Below are positions 36,619 to 48,734 of a stretch of DNA of 64,000 bases, one piece after another. Where the stretch lies: assembly GCF_023716665.1 (NCBI RefSeq), contig NZ_CP071859.1:124001-188000 (forward strand). Direction: 5' to 3'. A program made the position numbers and the translations under genes. The stretch comes from Vibrio sp. SCSIO 43135. GTDB taxonomy: Bacteria; Pseudomonadota; Gammaproteobacteria; Enterobacterales; Vibrionaceae. Numbering within the stretch: the stretch's first letter is position 1; each line of letters starts with the position of its first letter. The notes below the pieces were generated by a model. That model ran no database searches. It saw only the letters and a program-made list of their open reading frames with translations, and was not told the DNA's origin.

Positions 36619-37773
36619 GTGAGTCAGCAAGAACAACCGCCAATCGTTAATCAACAGTATTCACTTCAGTCGCCTTCTTATTTTCAAAATAATGATGAAG
36701 TTGCCCTAAGAGAGCTGTTAATAGCGCTTTGGGAAGGTAAGTGGATAGTGGTGGTATTGACTGCTATATTCTCGGTCGCAGCAGTTTTTTTTGCACTGAA
36801 TGCCCCAGAATGGTGGTCTTCAAGTGCAAAGATTACGCAGCCTCAGCTTCAAGATATGTCGGCCTATCAGCAACAAGTGAAGCAGTTCCAACCCGTCTTT
36901 GATGTTTACCAAGAAGACGGTACGGTGTTAGTTAGTGAAGAGCTAGATCATCTAGTAGACACGGAAATTCTATTTCAACGCTTTATCGATGCTTTTAATT
37001 CCAGCAGTAATAAACGTAGATTCTTAGAGTCCAGTGAGGAGTTTCAATCCTTTAAAGCTGAACTCACTACAATTACCGAACCTGAGGTAAAGAAGAGTGA
37101 AGCGCGTAAGCTTTACGCTGAGTGGTTTCAGAGAATATCTGCTGAGCCAATTATTAAAAGTAACAAGAAAGTGGCATTTTCACCTTATGAGATTGCATTT
37201 CAATCTACCACTCAAGCTAGCAGTTATAGTCTTCTGAATAATTATATAAAGATTATCCAAAAGAAGGCGCACGCAGATGCGCTCAATAATCTTCAGGCGG
37301 TTGTGAAAGGTAAGCGGAACGAACTGATACAGCAAAAACGTATACTTGAAACGCAGGCAAAGAATAAGCTTTTGGTCGAGACTGAGCGTGCTGAATATGC
37401 CATGTTGATCGCACGGTCTGCTGGTGTGAATAAACCTATTCAGACTAACAGTGATAATGAAATGTTTGGTATTGATTTAGGCTCCAAAGCGCTAGAGGCT
37501 AAAGTTCAGGCGCTCAAGTCCGTAAAGAACTTGAGCGTAGTTGAGCCTAGACTACAGCAAATTGAAGCAAAACTGGATATGCTAAATAATCTAGAGATTG
37601 AGCGTAGTGTTGAGTTCCAAACCTTTCGATTTTTAGAGAATGTCGAGCAACCTATCTCTAGAGATGAGCCGAAAAGAGCATTGATTGTATTTGTAGGCAC
37701 TATTCTCGGTGGGGTACTAGGTGTCATGGTCGTTTTAGCTAGTTTCGTTTTCCGACGAGCAGAGAAAAAGTAA
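36619..37773 (+). CDS. wzz: Wzz-type polysaccharide chain-length determinant
   Basis: Inner-membrane co-polymerase that sets O-antigen length with Wzy. The 384 residues (GTG start after AAGGAG) have TM1 at about 36-58, a long periplasmic helical region, and TM2 at about 355-378 with the Pro-containing approach [12 protein letters not shown]. This is the standard Wzz layout and length class. It lies away from the O-antigen operon, between a DUF3135-like gene and groES, so its expression may be set independently. Confidence 0.88.
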   Translation: MSQQEQPPIVNQQYSLQSPSYFQNNDEVALRELLIALWEGKWIVVVLTAIFSVAAVFFALNAPEWWSSSAKITQPQLQDMSAYQQQVKQFQPVFDVYQEDGTVLVSEELDHLVDTEILFQRFIDAFNSSSNKRRFLESSEEFQSFKAELTTITEPEVKKSEARKLYAEWFQRISAEPIIKSNKKVAFSPYEIAFQSTTQASSYSLLNNYIKIIQKKAHADALNNLQAVVKGKRNELIQQKRILETQAKNKLLVETERAEYAMLIARSAGVNKPIQTNSDNEMFGIDLGSKALEAKVQALKSVKNLSVVEPRLQQIEAKLDMLNNLEIERSVEFQTFRFLENVEQPISRDEPKRALIVFVGTILGGVLGVMVVLASFVFRRAEKK

Positions 37774-37876
37774 TTCAATTGATGGCTTGATACTAAACGC
37801 TTCATTTTGGGTAACCTATGAAGCGTTTTGTTTTTGGGAATCAGTAAAAGCCAGATCACAGAAAAATCTTACTTTC

Positions 37877-37909
37877 CCCCTTGGGTTTATCCAACTTACC
37901 CCTTATATA
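37877..37909 (+). promoter_or_regulatory. Sigma-32 heat-shock promoter of groESL
   Basis: CCCCTTGGG at 37877-37885, then 13 bases, then CCCCTTATATA at 37899-37909. This fits the sigma-32 consensus (CTTGAAA and CCCCATNT) with minor changes and the E. coli groE promoter layout. The leader would be about 65 bases long. Confidence 0.82.
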
Positions 37910-37981
37910 GTTATCACACGGCTTGGAAGCGTATTTCTAGCCATTATCAAATCATATGGAAATTTTCAGGAGAGACGACCG

Positions 37982-39972
<1,991 letters not shown>

Positions 39973-40011
39973 TCTGCGCTAACTATCTAAGGTTTTAGAA
40001 ACCTATAGTTT

Positions 40012-40043
40012 AAAAACGGGAGCTTAGGCTCCCGTTTTTTATT
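40012..40043 (+). terminator. Terminator of groESL
   Basis: AAAACGGGAGC TTAG GCTCCCGTTTTTT with a T-run; 40 bases after the groEL stop. Confidence 0.92.
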
Positions 40044-40350
40044 GTTTGCTGATGCCAAACTTGCACTGACCTACTGCTAAGCAACAGTGGCGTATGTAAC
40101 GGGCGTAGCTTGAACAAATATGAGTATGAGGCTCTCAGCGTACAAAAGATGATCTTCACTCCACTTTGTAGGTGTGCACTTTGTGATATTTATGTAGGTT
40201 ATTTATATCCGTTAGGTGTCTGGATGTTTTTAAGCATTAGGTCACATATTGTGGTGTTTATTCTTTCCTATGATGTTGCCCGACTGGGGAGCCGATGACG
40301 TCTATCGGCATACTCCTCTCAATTGGTAACTTGAACAAATGGAAGGGATT
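40044..40350 (+). other. Upstream region of pullulanase gene
   Basis: No convincing gene; a 62-codon frame here has no family similarity. Seen in it: hairpin GCCGAT / ATCGGC (40291-40309), and an 11-base direct repeat CTTGAACAAAT at about 40109 and 40330. MalT boxes would be expected for a maltodextrin-regulated gene but none is convincing by eye. Confidence 0.5.
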
Positions 40351-43300
40351 ATGGAGTTCAAAATAAACACATTGGCAAGTGCGACAATGCCAATGCTGGT
40401 GACATCAATATTGATACTAAGCCACTCAAAAACATTGGCAAGTGAAGTGATTCAATCAGAACTGTATGTGCCAGCGGAAGATGAAGTGGTGGTTTATTAC
40501 AATAGAAACACGAGCGATGAAGGTGAATACCAGGGCTGGGGCATGCATCTGTGGAACGGTGAAGGATGTACCAGCACCGATCTTGAGGCGATGGGGATAA
40601 GTAGCTCTGGAACCAGTTGGGATCAACCTTACCCCGCTGATGGCTTTAACCCTACTTATGGTGCATTCTACATTTTCAAAGTTGATCAGCAAGCGAGTGA
40701 CCCTCATACGTGCATGAATTTTATTTTGCACAAAGGTGATGAAAAAGCATTTGGTAGCGCTAATCATAAAGTTGCTCTCACACAGTTGGATAAACACCGT
40801 AGTGTGTTTGGCTTCCATGGCTCCAGCCAGCTTTATTATGAACCGACCTCTGAACGTCCAATTGCAATTGATGGTCAAAAAGCCCATTGGTTAGATGAAC
40901 AGACGATTGCTTGGGAAGCTGCTGCAACCGCTGCTCGAGTAGAACTTCGCTCGTCACCAAGAAACCGCATTAAGCTGGATGAAGAAAAAAATCAAATCAT
41001 TGGTGGTATGCCTGTAGAGTTGTCGATCATCGGTGAATTGAATGATGAGCTCCAGCAACGTTTCCCTCACTTAAGCGGCTTAACCGCGACTCAAATTGAC
41101 GTAAAGCGACACAAACTTACGCGCATCTTGAAAAGCCAAATCGTGCTAGTTGCCTATGACGACCAAGACAAAGTACTTGCGGCCACAGAAGTGCAGAAAG
41201 TGGGAGTATTAGACGATGTTTACGTCAACGAACAAGCGGGCAACGCCATTTCTGAACAGCTTGGGACTATTGTAAATGGGAGCAAGACAGACTTTAGACT
41301 TTGGGCACCAACGGCACAAAAAGTAACGCTGCATATCTACAACAAAAACAAAAGACCAATTAAAAGCCTCCCTATGTGGGAAAACCGACGTAACGGTATT
41401 TGGGAGCTAGATGGCTTAAGAGGTGTTGTCGGGAAATACTATCGCTATGAAGTGAGAGTGTACCACCCCACGACACAGCAAGTAGAAACGGTCATGGTGA
41501 CAGACCCATATTCTCTGAGCGTATCTACCAACTCGATGTACTCTCAGGTGGTGGATCTTGATAGTAATAAACTCAAGCCCCGTGGTTGGGATCATTATCA
41601 AAGGCCTGAAACACCGTTGGCAGACGATGGCCAGTATTTAGATGAATACCATGTGCTTTATGAGTCGCACTTGAGAGACTTTAGCTACAGTGACACATTA
41701 GGAAGCCCGCAACTTAACGGGAAATACTTAGCGCTGACCGAGCAAGAACGTGAATCTGTCAGTCATTTAAAAGCGCTGCAAGAGGCTGGGTTAACAACAC
41801 TGCATATTTTGCCAGCGTTTGATATTGCCACCATCAACGAAGCGGAAACCATTGATATTCATGACACGGTTGGGGAGCTGTGTGCGGTCAGAGCTAGCGC
41901 TGCGGTCTGTGGGGAAGAAGACACCAATCAAACATTGGAAGAGGTGCTTCAAGGTTATGATCCCGCTACTGGCCAAGCTCAAAGGTTAATGAATGATTTG
42001 CGAGATCTAGATAGCTTTAACTGGGGCTATGATCCGTTTCATTACACGGTACCTGAAGGCAGCTATGCAACCAATGCGGAAGGGACAACGCGTATCAAAG
42101 AGTTTCGTGAAATGGTGAAAGCGACACATGAAATGGACCTTAAGCTGATTATGGATGTGGTTTACAACCACACTAACGCGTCAGGTGTGAATGAAAAATC
42201 AGTGTTGGATAAAATTGTTCCAGGGTATTACCACCGCCTCAATACCAATACTGGCGGAGTCGAAACTTCGACGTGCTGCGATAACACCGCAACCGAAAAT
42301 CGTATGATGGGAAAATTGATGATCGATTCTCTGGTTACGTGGGCAAAAGACTATCACGTCGATGGTTTTCGATTTGATTTAATGGGCCATCAACCGAAAG
42401 AGCTAATGGTAGAAGCTCTGGAAGAGGTGCGTAAGGTTCGTCCTGATATCTTGTTCTATGGGGAAGGTTGGGATTTTGGTGAGGTATCCAACAACGCTCG
42501 CTTTACACAAGCCACCCAGTTAAATATGGCGGGGACTCGGATAGGGACTTTCTCTGACCGCTTGCGTGATGCCGTTCGTGGGGGAAGCCCGTTCGATGGA
42601 GATGGTACAGGTTTAAGGAAAAACCAAGGCTTTGCCAATGCAGCTTATCCAAATGAGCGCCGTGACATGACTGAGCAAGAAGCGCAGGATTTACTGCACA
42701 ATCAAGACTTAGTACGTCTGGGCATGGCAGGTAACTTAGCCGATTTCATTTTGGTTGATTACAAAGGTGAGACTAAAAACGGTAAAGGTATCGACTATAA
42801 CGGGGCTCCTGCTGGCTATACCGAATACCCTTCAGAAAATATTTCCTACGTTTCAAAACATGATAACCAAACGTTTTGGGACAACAATGCCTATAAAACG
42901 GCAACGGGCGTAAGCTCTGAAGAGCGTGCACGTATGCAATCCATCGGATTATCCACAGTTATGCTCGGGCAGGGCATTCCGTTTATCCATATGGGATCTG
43001 AGTTGCTACGTTCCAAATCAATGCAGCGAGACTCCTATGACTCTGGCGACTGGTTTAATCGCGTGAAGTTCAATGGCGATGATAACAATTGGAATGTCGG
43101 TTTACCCCGCGAAGATAAAGATGGAGCGAATTGGTCGCTGATATCAGAGATAATTGCGGACAGTACTAATGAGCCGAACATACAGGATATCGAGTTAACC
43201 AAACGACAATTCCTGGAGTTGCTTGAGATCCGAAGCGCTAGTGATTTGTTCCGCTTGAACTCAAAACAACAGGTGATGAAGCGAGTTGATTTTCATAATG

Positions 43301-44232
43301 TCGGTCCTGCTCAAACTCAAGGCTTGATCGTAATGTCGATCGATGACGGTATCTATGCGGGTACTGATCTGGATTCGAATTACGACGCGATTGTCGTAAT
43401 AATCAATGCGACTCCAGAAACTCAAGTGTTTGAAGTCGAGGGTTCATCTGGTTTCCAGCTACATGATGTGCAGGCAGATTCGGCTGACAGTTTAGTTCGT
43501 AGCGCTTCGTTTGCAGATAGCTCATTTACCGTTCCTCCATTAACCACCGCAGTATTTGTTCAACCACAAGTCGGTTCGCAGGGGAGTGGTTTACCTGTGA
43601 CAGAAAAAGACCAAGACTTACCACCATTTGGTTCGTCAACGGTCTATATCGCTGGGGGATTCGGGCAAGCATTTTGGGACCCCGCAGGTATTGAGGTGCC
43701 TTATACGACAGCGGGAGTTTACAGCGTGAGATTGGGGTTGAGTGAGGAAACTAGTTACAAGTTTACGCTTGGTGATTGGGGGAGTGAGATGAGCTGTGGC
43801 GGTGATAACTGCCCGTCTAATTTCACAGAAATTGGCATGTATGAATTCGCGCTCGATGCCAATGATACGAAAAACCCAATTGTTTTAGACGCGAGACTGG
43901 TTGAAAGCTATGAGGGTAAAGAATGGTATATTCCAGGTACGCTTTCAGGAAGCTGGGATCATTCGGATGAACGCCGAATGTTTCAAGGTGATCAGGCTGG
44001 TCAAGTTGAGTTTGTCACGGCTGAATTAACAGCGGGTAATCAATATGAATTTAAGTTTACGTGTGGCAACTGGGGACAGTGTGAACATGGGGCTGTGAAT
44101 GTCATCGAAGCGGAAGGATCATTGCCGATTACTAATGCCAGCGGCAACATTGGCTTTACACCGGATGTCACCACAACGTATTTGGTTGAGTTTGACTTTC
44201 TTCGTAAGCACGTGACTATTAGTCAGCAATAA
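40351..44232 (+). CDS. pulA: Extracellular pullulanase, type I
   Basis: Hydrolyses alpha-1,6 links of pullulan and branched starch, GH13 family. 1293 residues from ATG 40351, chosen over 40339 because GGAAGGG lies between them. The signal peptide is at about 1-31 (TSILILSHSKTLASE), without lipobox Cys. Then an N-terminal starch-binding domain (CBM41/PUD, about 38-140), a CBM48-type region, the FNWGYDP motif and a GH13 core with D676 (nucleophile, GFRFDLMGH), E705 (acid/base, YGEGWDFG) and D838 (KHDNQT). After the all-beta C-domain come two tandem beta-rich domains that look like copies of each other (about 1090-1185 and 1190-1293). The mode of secretion, perhaps type II, is inference. Confidence 0.93.
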   Translation: MEFKINTLASATMPMLVTSILILSHSKTLASEVIQSELYVPAEDEVVVYYNRNTSDEGEYQGWGMHLWNGEGCTSTDLEAMGISSSGTSWDQPYPADGFNPTYGAFYIFKVDQQASDPHTCMNFILHKGDEKAFGSANHKVALTQLDKHRSVFGFHGSSQLYYEPTSERPIAIDGQKAHWLDEQTIAWEAAATAARVELRSSPRNRIKLDEEKNQIIGGMPVELSIIGELNDELQQRFPHLSGLTATQIDVKRHKLTRILKSQIVLVAYDDQDKVLAATEVQKVGVLDDVYVNEQAGNAISEQLGTIVNGSKTDFRLWAPTAQKVTLHIYNKNKRPIKSLPMWENRRNGIWELDGLRGVVGKYYRYEVRVYHPTTQQVETVMVTDPYSLSVSTNSMYSQVVDLDSNKLKPRGWDHYQRPETPLADDGQYLDEYHVLYESHLRDFSYSDTLGSPQLNGKYLALTEQERESVSHLKALQEAGLTTLHILPAFDIATINEAETIDIHDTVGELCAVRASAAVCGEEDTNQTLEEVLQGYDPATGQAQRLMNDLRDLDSFNWGYDPFHYTVPEGSYATNAEGTTRIKEFREMVKATHEMDLKLIMDVVYNHTNASGVNEKSVLDKIVPGYYHRLNTNTGGVETSTCCDNTATENRMMGKLMIDSLVTWAKDYHVDGFRFDLMGHQPKELMVEALEEVRKVRPDILFYGEGWDFGEVSNNARFTQATQLNMAGTRIGTFSDRLRDAVRGGSPFDGDGTGLRKNQGFANAAYPNERRDMTEQEAQDLLHNQDLVRLGMAGNLADFILVDYKGETKNGKGIDYNGAPAGYTEYPSENISYVSKHDNQTFWDNNAYKTATGVSSEERARMQSIGLSTVMLGQGIPFIHMGSELLRSKSMQRDSYDSGDWFNRVKFNGDDNNWNVGLPREDKDGANWSLISEIIADSTNEPNIQDIELTKRQFLELLEIRSASDLFRLNSKQQVMKRVDFHNVGPAQTQGLIVMSIDDGIYAGTDLDSNYDAIVVIINATPETQVFEVEGSSGFQLHDVQADSADSLVRSASFADSSFTVPPLTTAVFVQPQVGSQGSGLPVTEKDQDLPPFGSSTVYIAGGFGQAFWDPAGIEVPYTTAGVYSVRLGLSEETSYKFTLGDWGSEMSCGGDNCPSNFTEIGMYEFALDANDTKNPIVLDARLVESYEGKEWYIPGTLSGSWDHSDERRMFQGDQAGQVEFVTAELTAGNQYEFKFTCGNWGQCEHGAVNVIEAEGSLPITNASGNIGFTPDVTTTYLVEFDFLRKHVTISQQ

Positions 44233-44255
44233 GTGGCAGTAGCCGTGTCATCCAC

Positions 44256-44290
44256 TAAAGCGCCACTCTTTTGAGTGGCGCTTTTTTTAT
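44256..44290 (+). terminator. Terminator of pulA
   Basis: AAAGCGCCACTC TTTT GAGTGGCGCTTTTTTT; perfect stem and T-run 25 bases after the stop. Confidence 0.93.
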
Positions 44291-44363
44291 TCAAGCTGGT
44301 GGACTAGTGTTCTGTTTCAATTTCTTGCACACTGGTTCTATTCGTACAACTTAAGGATGAGAA

Positions 44364-45803
44364 ATGCAGGTTAAAAAGCTGAAATACAAGCAGGGAATAG
44401 CTGAGTTATCGATATCGGATTGGCATATCGAAAGAGGGCAACACTGGGGGATTTTTTCATCTCATAGCCAATGTTCAGCTTTAATTGTTCGTATGCTCAG
44501 TGGAGAGTTACAACCAACCTCCGGGGATATTTCTGGGTTACCTGAACGCATCGCATGCGTCTCTTTAGAGTTACAACAAAGCTTGCTTGAAGAGCAATTG
44601 GCGAAAGATGAAACCGACTTTCAAGATAGCATCGACTACGGTTCGACTGTCGAGCAACTGATTTTGGAGATGGGGTGCACCGAATCTGAACTTAATGACG
44701 TCATCGAAAAGACAGATCTCAATACCTTACGTCAGCGTCACTTTAAGCAGCTATCGACAGGCGAAACAAGGCGAGTCATGTTAGCGCGAGCATTAGTGAC
44801 TAAGCCGCAATTGCTGATACTTGATGAACCCTATGCAGGTTTGGACGTTGCCCATAGAGCCGCTCTGAGCGAGTTACTTAATCTCTGCGCTCAGCAAATG
44901 CAATTGTTGGTCATTACTTCACGCGAAGATGAGTTGCCTTCATGCATCAATCACGTAGCCTTGTTTGATCACCGCTCTCTCACGCAACAGTTGACTCTTG
45001 AAGAGTGGTATAACCACCCGATAAAACAGCATATTCAGAAGCTGTCTCAGCAAAAAGGTGGCAGTGTCTTTGAGCTATTAGAGTCTTATCATCAGCAGCA
45101 AGATGTTCCGAACCCACTCATTGATATGCGTAACGTAAAAGTGGAATACCTCGATGGTTTGATATTTAAAGATCTAACCTGGCAAGTATTACAAGGCCAG
45201 CATTGGCAAGTTAGAGGCCCTAATGGTTGCGGTAAAAGTACGTTACTGGGCTTAATTATGGGTGACCATCCGCAGTGTTACTGTAATGACATTACAGTGT
45301 TGGGGATGAAACGTGGCAGTGGCGAAAGTATATGGGATGTGAAACGTCAGATAGGTATCGTATCTTCCGCCTTACACCTGCAATATCGAGTGGGCTGCAG
45401 CGCACTCGATGTTTTACTGTCGGGATTTTTTGATTCGATTGGATTGTATGAACAACCGAGTAAAAAACAGATCCAACAAGCTCAGCACTGGTTAGATGCG
45501 TTAGAGATGCGATCGTTAGAAAGGGAAAGCTTCCGCGCTTTGGATTATGGGCAGCAGCGCTTATTGCTCATCGGCCGTGCTTTGATTAAACAGCCAGCAT
45601 TGTTGATTCTAGATGAGCCTTATCAGGGCTTGGACTTTATCAATCGAAAGCTGGTCCATTGTGCATTGAACCGTATTGCACAAGCGAATCTAAGCCAGCT
45701 ACTCTATGTTACTCACTATCAAGAAGATGCCTTGGGAGCGATAGATAACTTTATTGATTTCGTTCCAGATTCAGAAGGGCATCGCATTGAGATAACCAAG
45801 TAA
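44364..45803 (+). CDS. modF: ModF-type tandem ABC ATPase
   Basis: 479 residues with two ABC ATPase domains in one chain, closely resembling E. coli ModF (PhrA) in the region from GPNGCGKSTLLGLIMGDHPQ to SSALHLQYRV. The second domain has intact Walker A (GPNGCGKST), DYGQQRL and LILDEP. The first has LSTGETRR and LILDEPYAGLD, but its Walker A is replaced by SSHSQCSAL, without the Gly-Lys-Ser. ModF's exact role is unclear, and no modABC genes lie nearby in the window. Confidence 0.85.
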   Translation: MQVKKLKYKQGIAELSISDWHIERGQHWGIFSSHSQCSALIVRMLSGELQPTSGDISGLPERIACVSLELQQSLLEEQLAKDETDFQDSIDYGSTVEQLILEMGCTESELNDVIEKTDLNTLRQRHFKQLSTGETRRVMLARALVTKPQLLILDEPYAGLDVAHRAALSELLNLCAQQMQLLVITSREDELPSCINHVALFDHRSLTQQLTLEEWYNHPIKQHIQKLSQQKGGSVFELLESYHQQQDVPNPLIDMRNVKVEYLDGLIFKDLTWQVLQGQHWQVRGPNGCGKSTLLGLIMGDHPQCYCNDITVLGMKRGSGESIWDVKRQIGIVSSALHLQYRVGCSALDVLLSGFFDSIGLYEQPSKKQIQQAQHWLDALEMRSLERESFRALDYGQQRLLLIGRALIKQPALLILDEPYQGLDFINRKLVHCALNRIAQANLSQLLYVTHYQEDALGAIDNFIDFVPDSEGHRIEITK

Positions 45804-45938
45804 TCCACTTGTTCATATCTCATTTGACCTAGCCTATTTTTATACAAGGCAATCCGGTGCTAAGATGTGGGCAATGATAATAGCACTATGTCTTAGTAGT
45901 GATATTGATACTAAATATGATTTAAATTAGGACAAATA

Positions 45939-47108
45939 ATGAAGATTGCTGTTGCTGGTACGGGTTATGTAGGACTATCAAATGCAATGCTGTTGGCTCA
46001 ACACAATGAAGTGGTGGCTCTAGACGTTGTGGAAGAAAAAGTTGAGCTTTTAAACAGTGGTGTTTCCCCAATTGTAGATGCTGAGATTGAAAGCTTTTTA
46101 GTGAATGAAGAACTTAACTTTGTTGCGACTACAGATAAGCAAAAAGCCTACCTGGGGGCAAGGTTTGTTATTATAGCGACTCCTACCGACTATGACCCAG
46201 AAACGAACTACTTTAATACTTCGTCAGTAGAGTCGGTTATCCGAGATGTTATGCACATTAACCCTGAAGCGGTGATGTTAATAAAGTCTACAGTTCCTGT
46301 TGGCTATACAGAGCGTATTAGAGAAGAGCTAGCTTGCGACAATATTATCTTTTCACCTGAGTTTCTTAGAGAGGGTAAGGCACTACACGATAACTTGTAC
46401 CCATCAAGAATTATTGTTGGTGAAAATAGCAAAAGAGCTGCAGAATTTGCCAATCTCTTGGTTCAAGGAGCTTATAAGGAAGATATTCAGGTCTTGTTGA
46501 CTGACTCGACTGAAGCAGAAGCAGTAAAGTTGTTTTCAAATACCTACCTTGCGATGAGAGTTGCGTACTTCAATGAATTAGATTCTTACGCAGAAGCACA
46601 TAATTTAGATTCTCGCCAAATCATACAAGGTGTTGGGTTAGATCCGCGTATAGGTGATCATTACAATAACCCATCATTTGGCTACGGTGGCTACTGTTTA
46701 CCTAAAGATACCAAACAGTTGCTTGCTAACTACCAAGACGTGCCAAACAATATTATTAATGCGATAGTGGAAGCAAACCGTACTCGGAAGGATTTTATCG
46801 CAGATTCGATTTTACGTCGGAAGCCTAAGACTGTAGGGATTTTTCGCTTGATTATGAAGTCAGGCTCAGATAATTTCCGTGCATCTTCTATCCAAGGAAT
46901 AATGAAACGTCTGAAAGCCAAGGGCGTTTCTGTTGTTGTTTATGAGCCTGTTCTTAAAGAAGAGCACTTTTTCCACTCGGAAGTCATTCGAGACTTAGAT
47001 GCATTTAAACAACAGTCAGATGTTATTGTGTCTAACCGAATGAGTGAGGAACTAGCGGACGTCGAAGAAAAAGTCTACACTCGCGATTTATTTGGCTCGG
47101 ACTCATAG
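45939..47108 (+). CDS. ugd: UDP-glucose 6-dehydrogenase
   Basis: Oxidises UDP-glucose to UDP-glucuronate with two NAD. 389 residues, the short Ugd type like E. coli. NAD motif GTGYVGLSN at 7-15 and the catalytic Cys C253 in [12 protein letters not shown] are visible. It supplies UDP-GlcA, substrate of the epimerase at 27973-28983, though it lies 17 kb away and outside that operon. AATTAGGACAAATA precedes the ATG. Confidence 0.96.
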   Translation: MKIAVAGTGYVGLSNAMLLAQHNEVVALDVVEEKVELLNSGVSPIVDAEIESFLVNEELNFVATTDKQKAYLGARFVIIATPTDYDPETNYFNTSSVESVIRDVMHINPEAVMLIKSTVPVGYTERIREELACDNIIFSPEFLREGKALHDNLYPSRIIVGENSKRAAEFANLLVQGAYKEDIQVLLTDSTEAEAVKLFSNTYLAMRVAYFNELDSYAEAHNLDSRQIIQGVGLDPRIGDHYNNPSFGYGGYCLPKDTKQLLANYQDVPNNIINAIVEANRTRKDFIADSILRRKPKTVGIFRLIMKSGSDNFRASSIQGIMKRLKAKGVSVVVYEPVLKEEHFFHSEVIRDLDAFKQQSDVIVSNRMSEELADVEEKVYTRDLFGSDS

Positions 47109-47118
47109 AGTACACCTA

Positions 47119-47153
47119 ACAAAAAAAGGCTTCATACGAAGCCTTTTTTAATC
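47119..47153. terminator. Bidirectional terminator ugd/glpX
   Basis: AAAAAAAGGCTTC ATAC GAAGCCTTTTTTA; stem with A-run and T-run on both sides. Confidence 0.92.
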
Positions 47154-47165
47154 TCTAAGAGTGAC

Positions 47166-48173
47166 TTAAAGGATATGGTTGCGTTCTTCTGGATCCTTGC
47201 GCTCTAAGTAGTGAATCGACTTAATACGGCGAATGGTACGGCAACGTCCACGGATCAGTAGCGTTTCGGTAGTGGCAATGTTTCTTTGGCGAGTGATGCC
47301 TTCCAGTAGGTCGCCTTTGGTGATTCCTGTTGCTGAGAATACCACGTTGTCGCTGCGAGCCATGTCTTCCATCTTTAGCACGATACCAGCCGTTACGCCC
47401 ATTTCTTCACAGCGCTTAAGCTCTGCAGCGCCGTAGATACGGTTTTCTTCGCTGTCGCCTTTGACTTCATGACGAGGAAGTAAGCGGCCATGCATATCAC
47501 CATCGAGTGCGCGGATAACGGCTGCTGAGACTACGCCTTCAGGGGCGCCGCCAATGCAGTACATAACGTCTACTTCGCTGTCTGGCATACAGGTTAGAAT
47601 TGACGCTGCTACGTCACCATCTGGCACAGCAAAGACTCGAACGCCCATTGCTTGCATTTCAGCGATGACTTCATCATGGCGAGGCTTGGCTAAAGTAGTC
47701 ACCACTAGAGTGTCGAGTGACTTACCGAGTGCTTTCGCGATGTTTTCTAAGTTCTCTTTGAGTGGCTTGTTTAAGTCGATGCAGCCTTTTGCACCTGGGC
47801 CAACAACCAGCTTCTCCATGTACATATCCGGTGCTTTTAGAAAGCTACCTTTCTCACCAGCAGCAAGCACTGCAAGTGCGTTTGATTGCCCCATAGCAGT
47901 CATTCGAGTGCCTTCGATTGGGTCGACAGCAATATCGACGGCATCGCCACCAACGCCTACTGATTCACCGATGTATAGCATAGGTGCGTCATCGATCTCA
48001 CCTTCACCAATTACGATCTCGCCATCAATTTCAGTTTTGTTTAACAAGCTACGCATTACTTCGACTGCAGCATTGTCCGCGGCGTTCTTATCGCCTCGTC
48101 CTAGCCATTTGTAGCCTGCTAATGCAGCGCCTTCTGTAACACGTGAAAATGCCATTGCTAAATCGCGTTTCAT
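47166..48173 (-). CDS. glpX: Fructose-1,6-bisphosphatase class II
   Basis: Gluconeogenic phosphatase, GlpX family. The 335 residues show the metal motifs GEGEIDDAPMLYIGE and DPIEGTRM, as well as VVTTLAKPRHD. Vibrios often carry this enzyme with zapB divergent, as here. The start matches the family (MKRDLAMAFSRVTEGAALA). A LacI-type palindrome lies in the upstream region. Confidence 0.95.
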   Translation of the reverse strand: MKRDLAMAFSRVTEGAALAGYKWLGRGDKNAADNAAVEVMRSLLNKTEIDGEIVIGEGEIDDAPMLYIGESVGVGGDAVDIAVDPIEGTRMTAMGQSNALAVLAAGEKGSFLKAPDMYMEKLVVGPGAKGCIDLNKPLKENLENIAKALGKSLDTLVVTTLAKPRHDEVIAEMQAMGVRVFAVPDGDVAASILTCMPDSEVDVMYCIGGAPEGVVSAAVIRALDGDMHGRLLPRHEVKGDSEENRIYGAAELKRCEEMGVTAGIVLKMEDMARSDNVVFSATGITKGDLLEGITRQRNIATTETLLIRGRCRTIRRIKSIHYLERKDPEERNHIL

Positions 48174-48235
48174 GGTGACTCCAATCTAAAAAAGGGAAGG
48201 GGAATTTTTCGGCGCGATTTTATCACATCGAAAAG

Positions 48236-48247
48236 GAAACGTTTGCC
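48236..48247. promoter_or_regulatory. Candidate LacI-family operator upstream of glpX
   Basis: GAAACGTTTGCC about 65 bases before the glpX start. The core AAACGTTT with central CG fits LacI-family sites such as those of Cra (GAAWCGTTT) or PurR (GCAAACGTTTGC). Cra control of a gluconeogenic gene would make sense. A single match by eye. Confidence 0.4.
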
Positions 48248-48452
48248 TTTTCGTTTAATCGAGATCAATCTCAATCAAATTAGCCATGAATTCGACAGTG
48301 AGGCTTTGCTAAGTCAAGTGTTTGTCAATATACGGCGTTTTTTTAGGCAAATGACGCACATTATCGAATATAGGGCGTGTTTCTCATCGAACTGCTGAGT
48401 AGAATGGGGGCAAGGGTCCAACTCAACCGAACAACATGAAAGGTAGGCTAAG

Positions 48453-48695
48453 ATGTCTTTTGAAGTACTAGAACAGCTAGAAGCAAAAATTCAAACCGCA
48501 GTAGATACAATTGCACTTCTACAAATGGAAGTGGAAGAGCTAAAAGAAGAGAAAGAGCAACTAGCGAGTGAAGCGAACGAGCTTAAAGCAAACCGTGAAG
48601 AGCTAGAGCAAAAAGCGCAACAAATGCAGCAAGAACATGCGGCTTGGCAAGAGCGCATCCGTAACCTACTGGGTAAAATGGACGAAGTTGAATAA
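48453..48695 (+). CDS. zapB: Cell division protein ZapB
   Basis: 80-residue coiled-coil protein that bundles at the Z-ring through ZapA. The whole sequence is a heptad-rich helix ([18 protein letters not shown]), as in E. coli ZapB, starting [29 protein letters not shown] precedes the ATG. Divergent from glpX. Confidence 0.95.
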   Translation: MSFEVLEQLEAKIQTAVDTIALLQMEVEELKEEKEQLASEANELKANREELEQKAQQMQQEHAAWQERIRNLLGKMDEVE

Positions 48696-48734
48696 GAAAA
48701 CTTTCGTACCGCTTCATTGTAAAAACAATGAACG

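Noticed and set aside
37787..37981. N-terminal extension of groES
   Set aside because: It would cover the sigma-32 promoter, and GroES proteins start at [10 protein letters not shown].
40110..40298. 62-codon frame upstream of pullulanase
   Set aside because: No ribosome binding site, unusual composition and no recognisable similarity.
40270..40330. Possible MalT boxes before pulA (GGGGAGCCG, CTCCTC)
   Set aside because: They fit the MalT consensus poorly; an untested guess.
40109..40340. Direct repeat CTTGAACAAAT flanking the pulA upstream region
   Set aside because: Only 11 bases and no mobile-element features between the copies; probably chance.
40456..40887. 143-codon antisense frame in the pullulanase gene
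   Set aside because: Shadow of a well-supported GH13 gene; no motif.
47233..48114. Long + strand frames over glpX
   Set aside because: Ser/Thr-rich shadow translations typical of the reverse strand of a biased gene.
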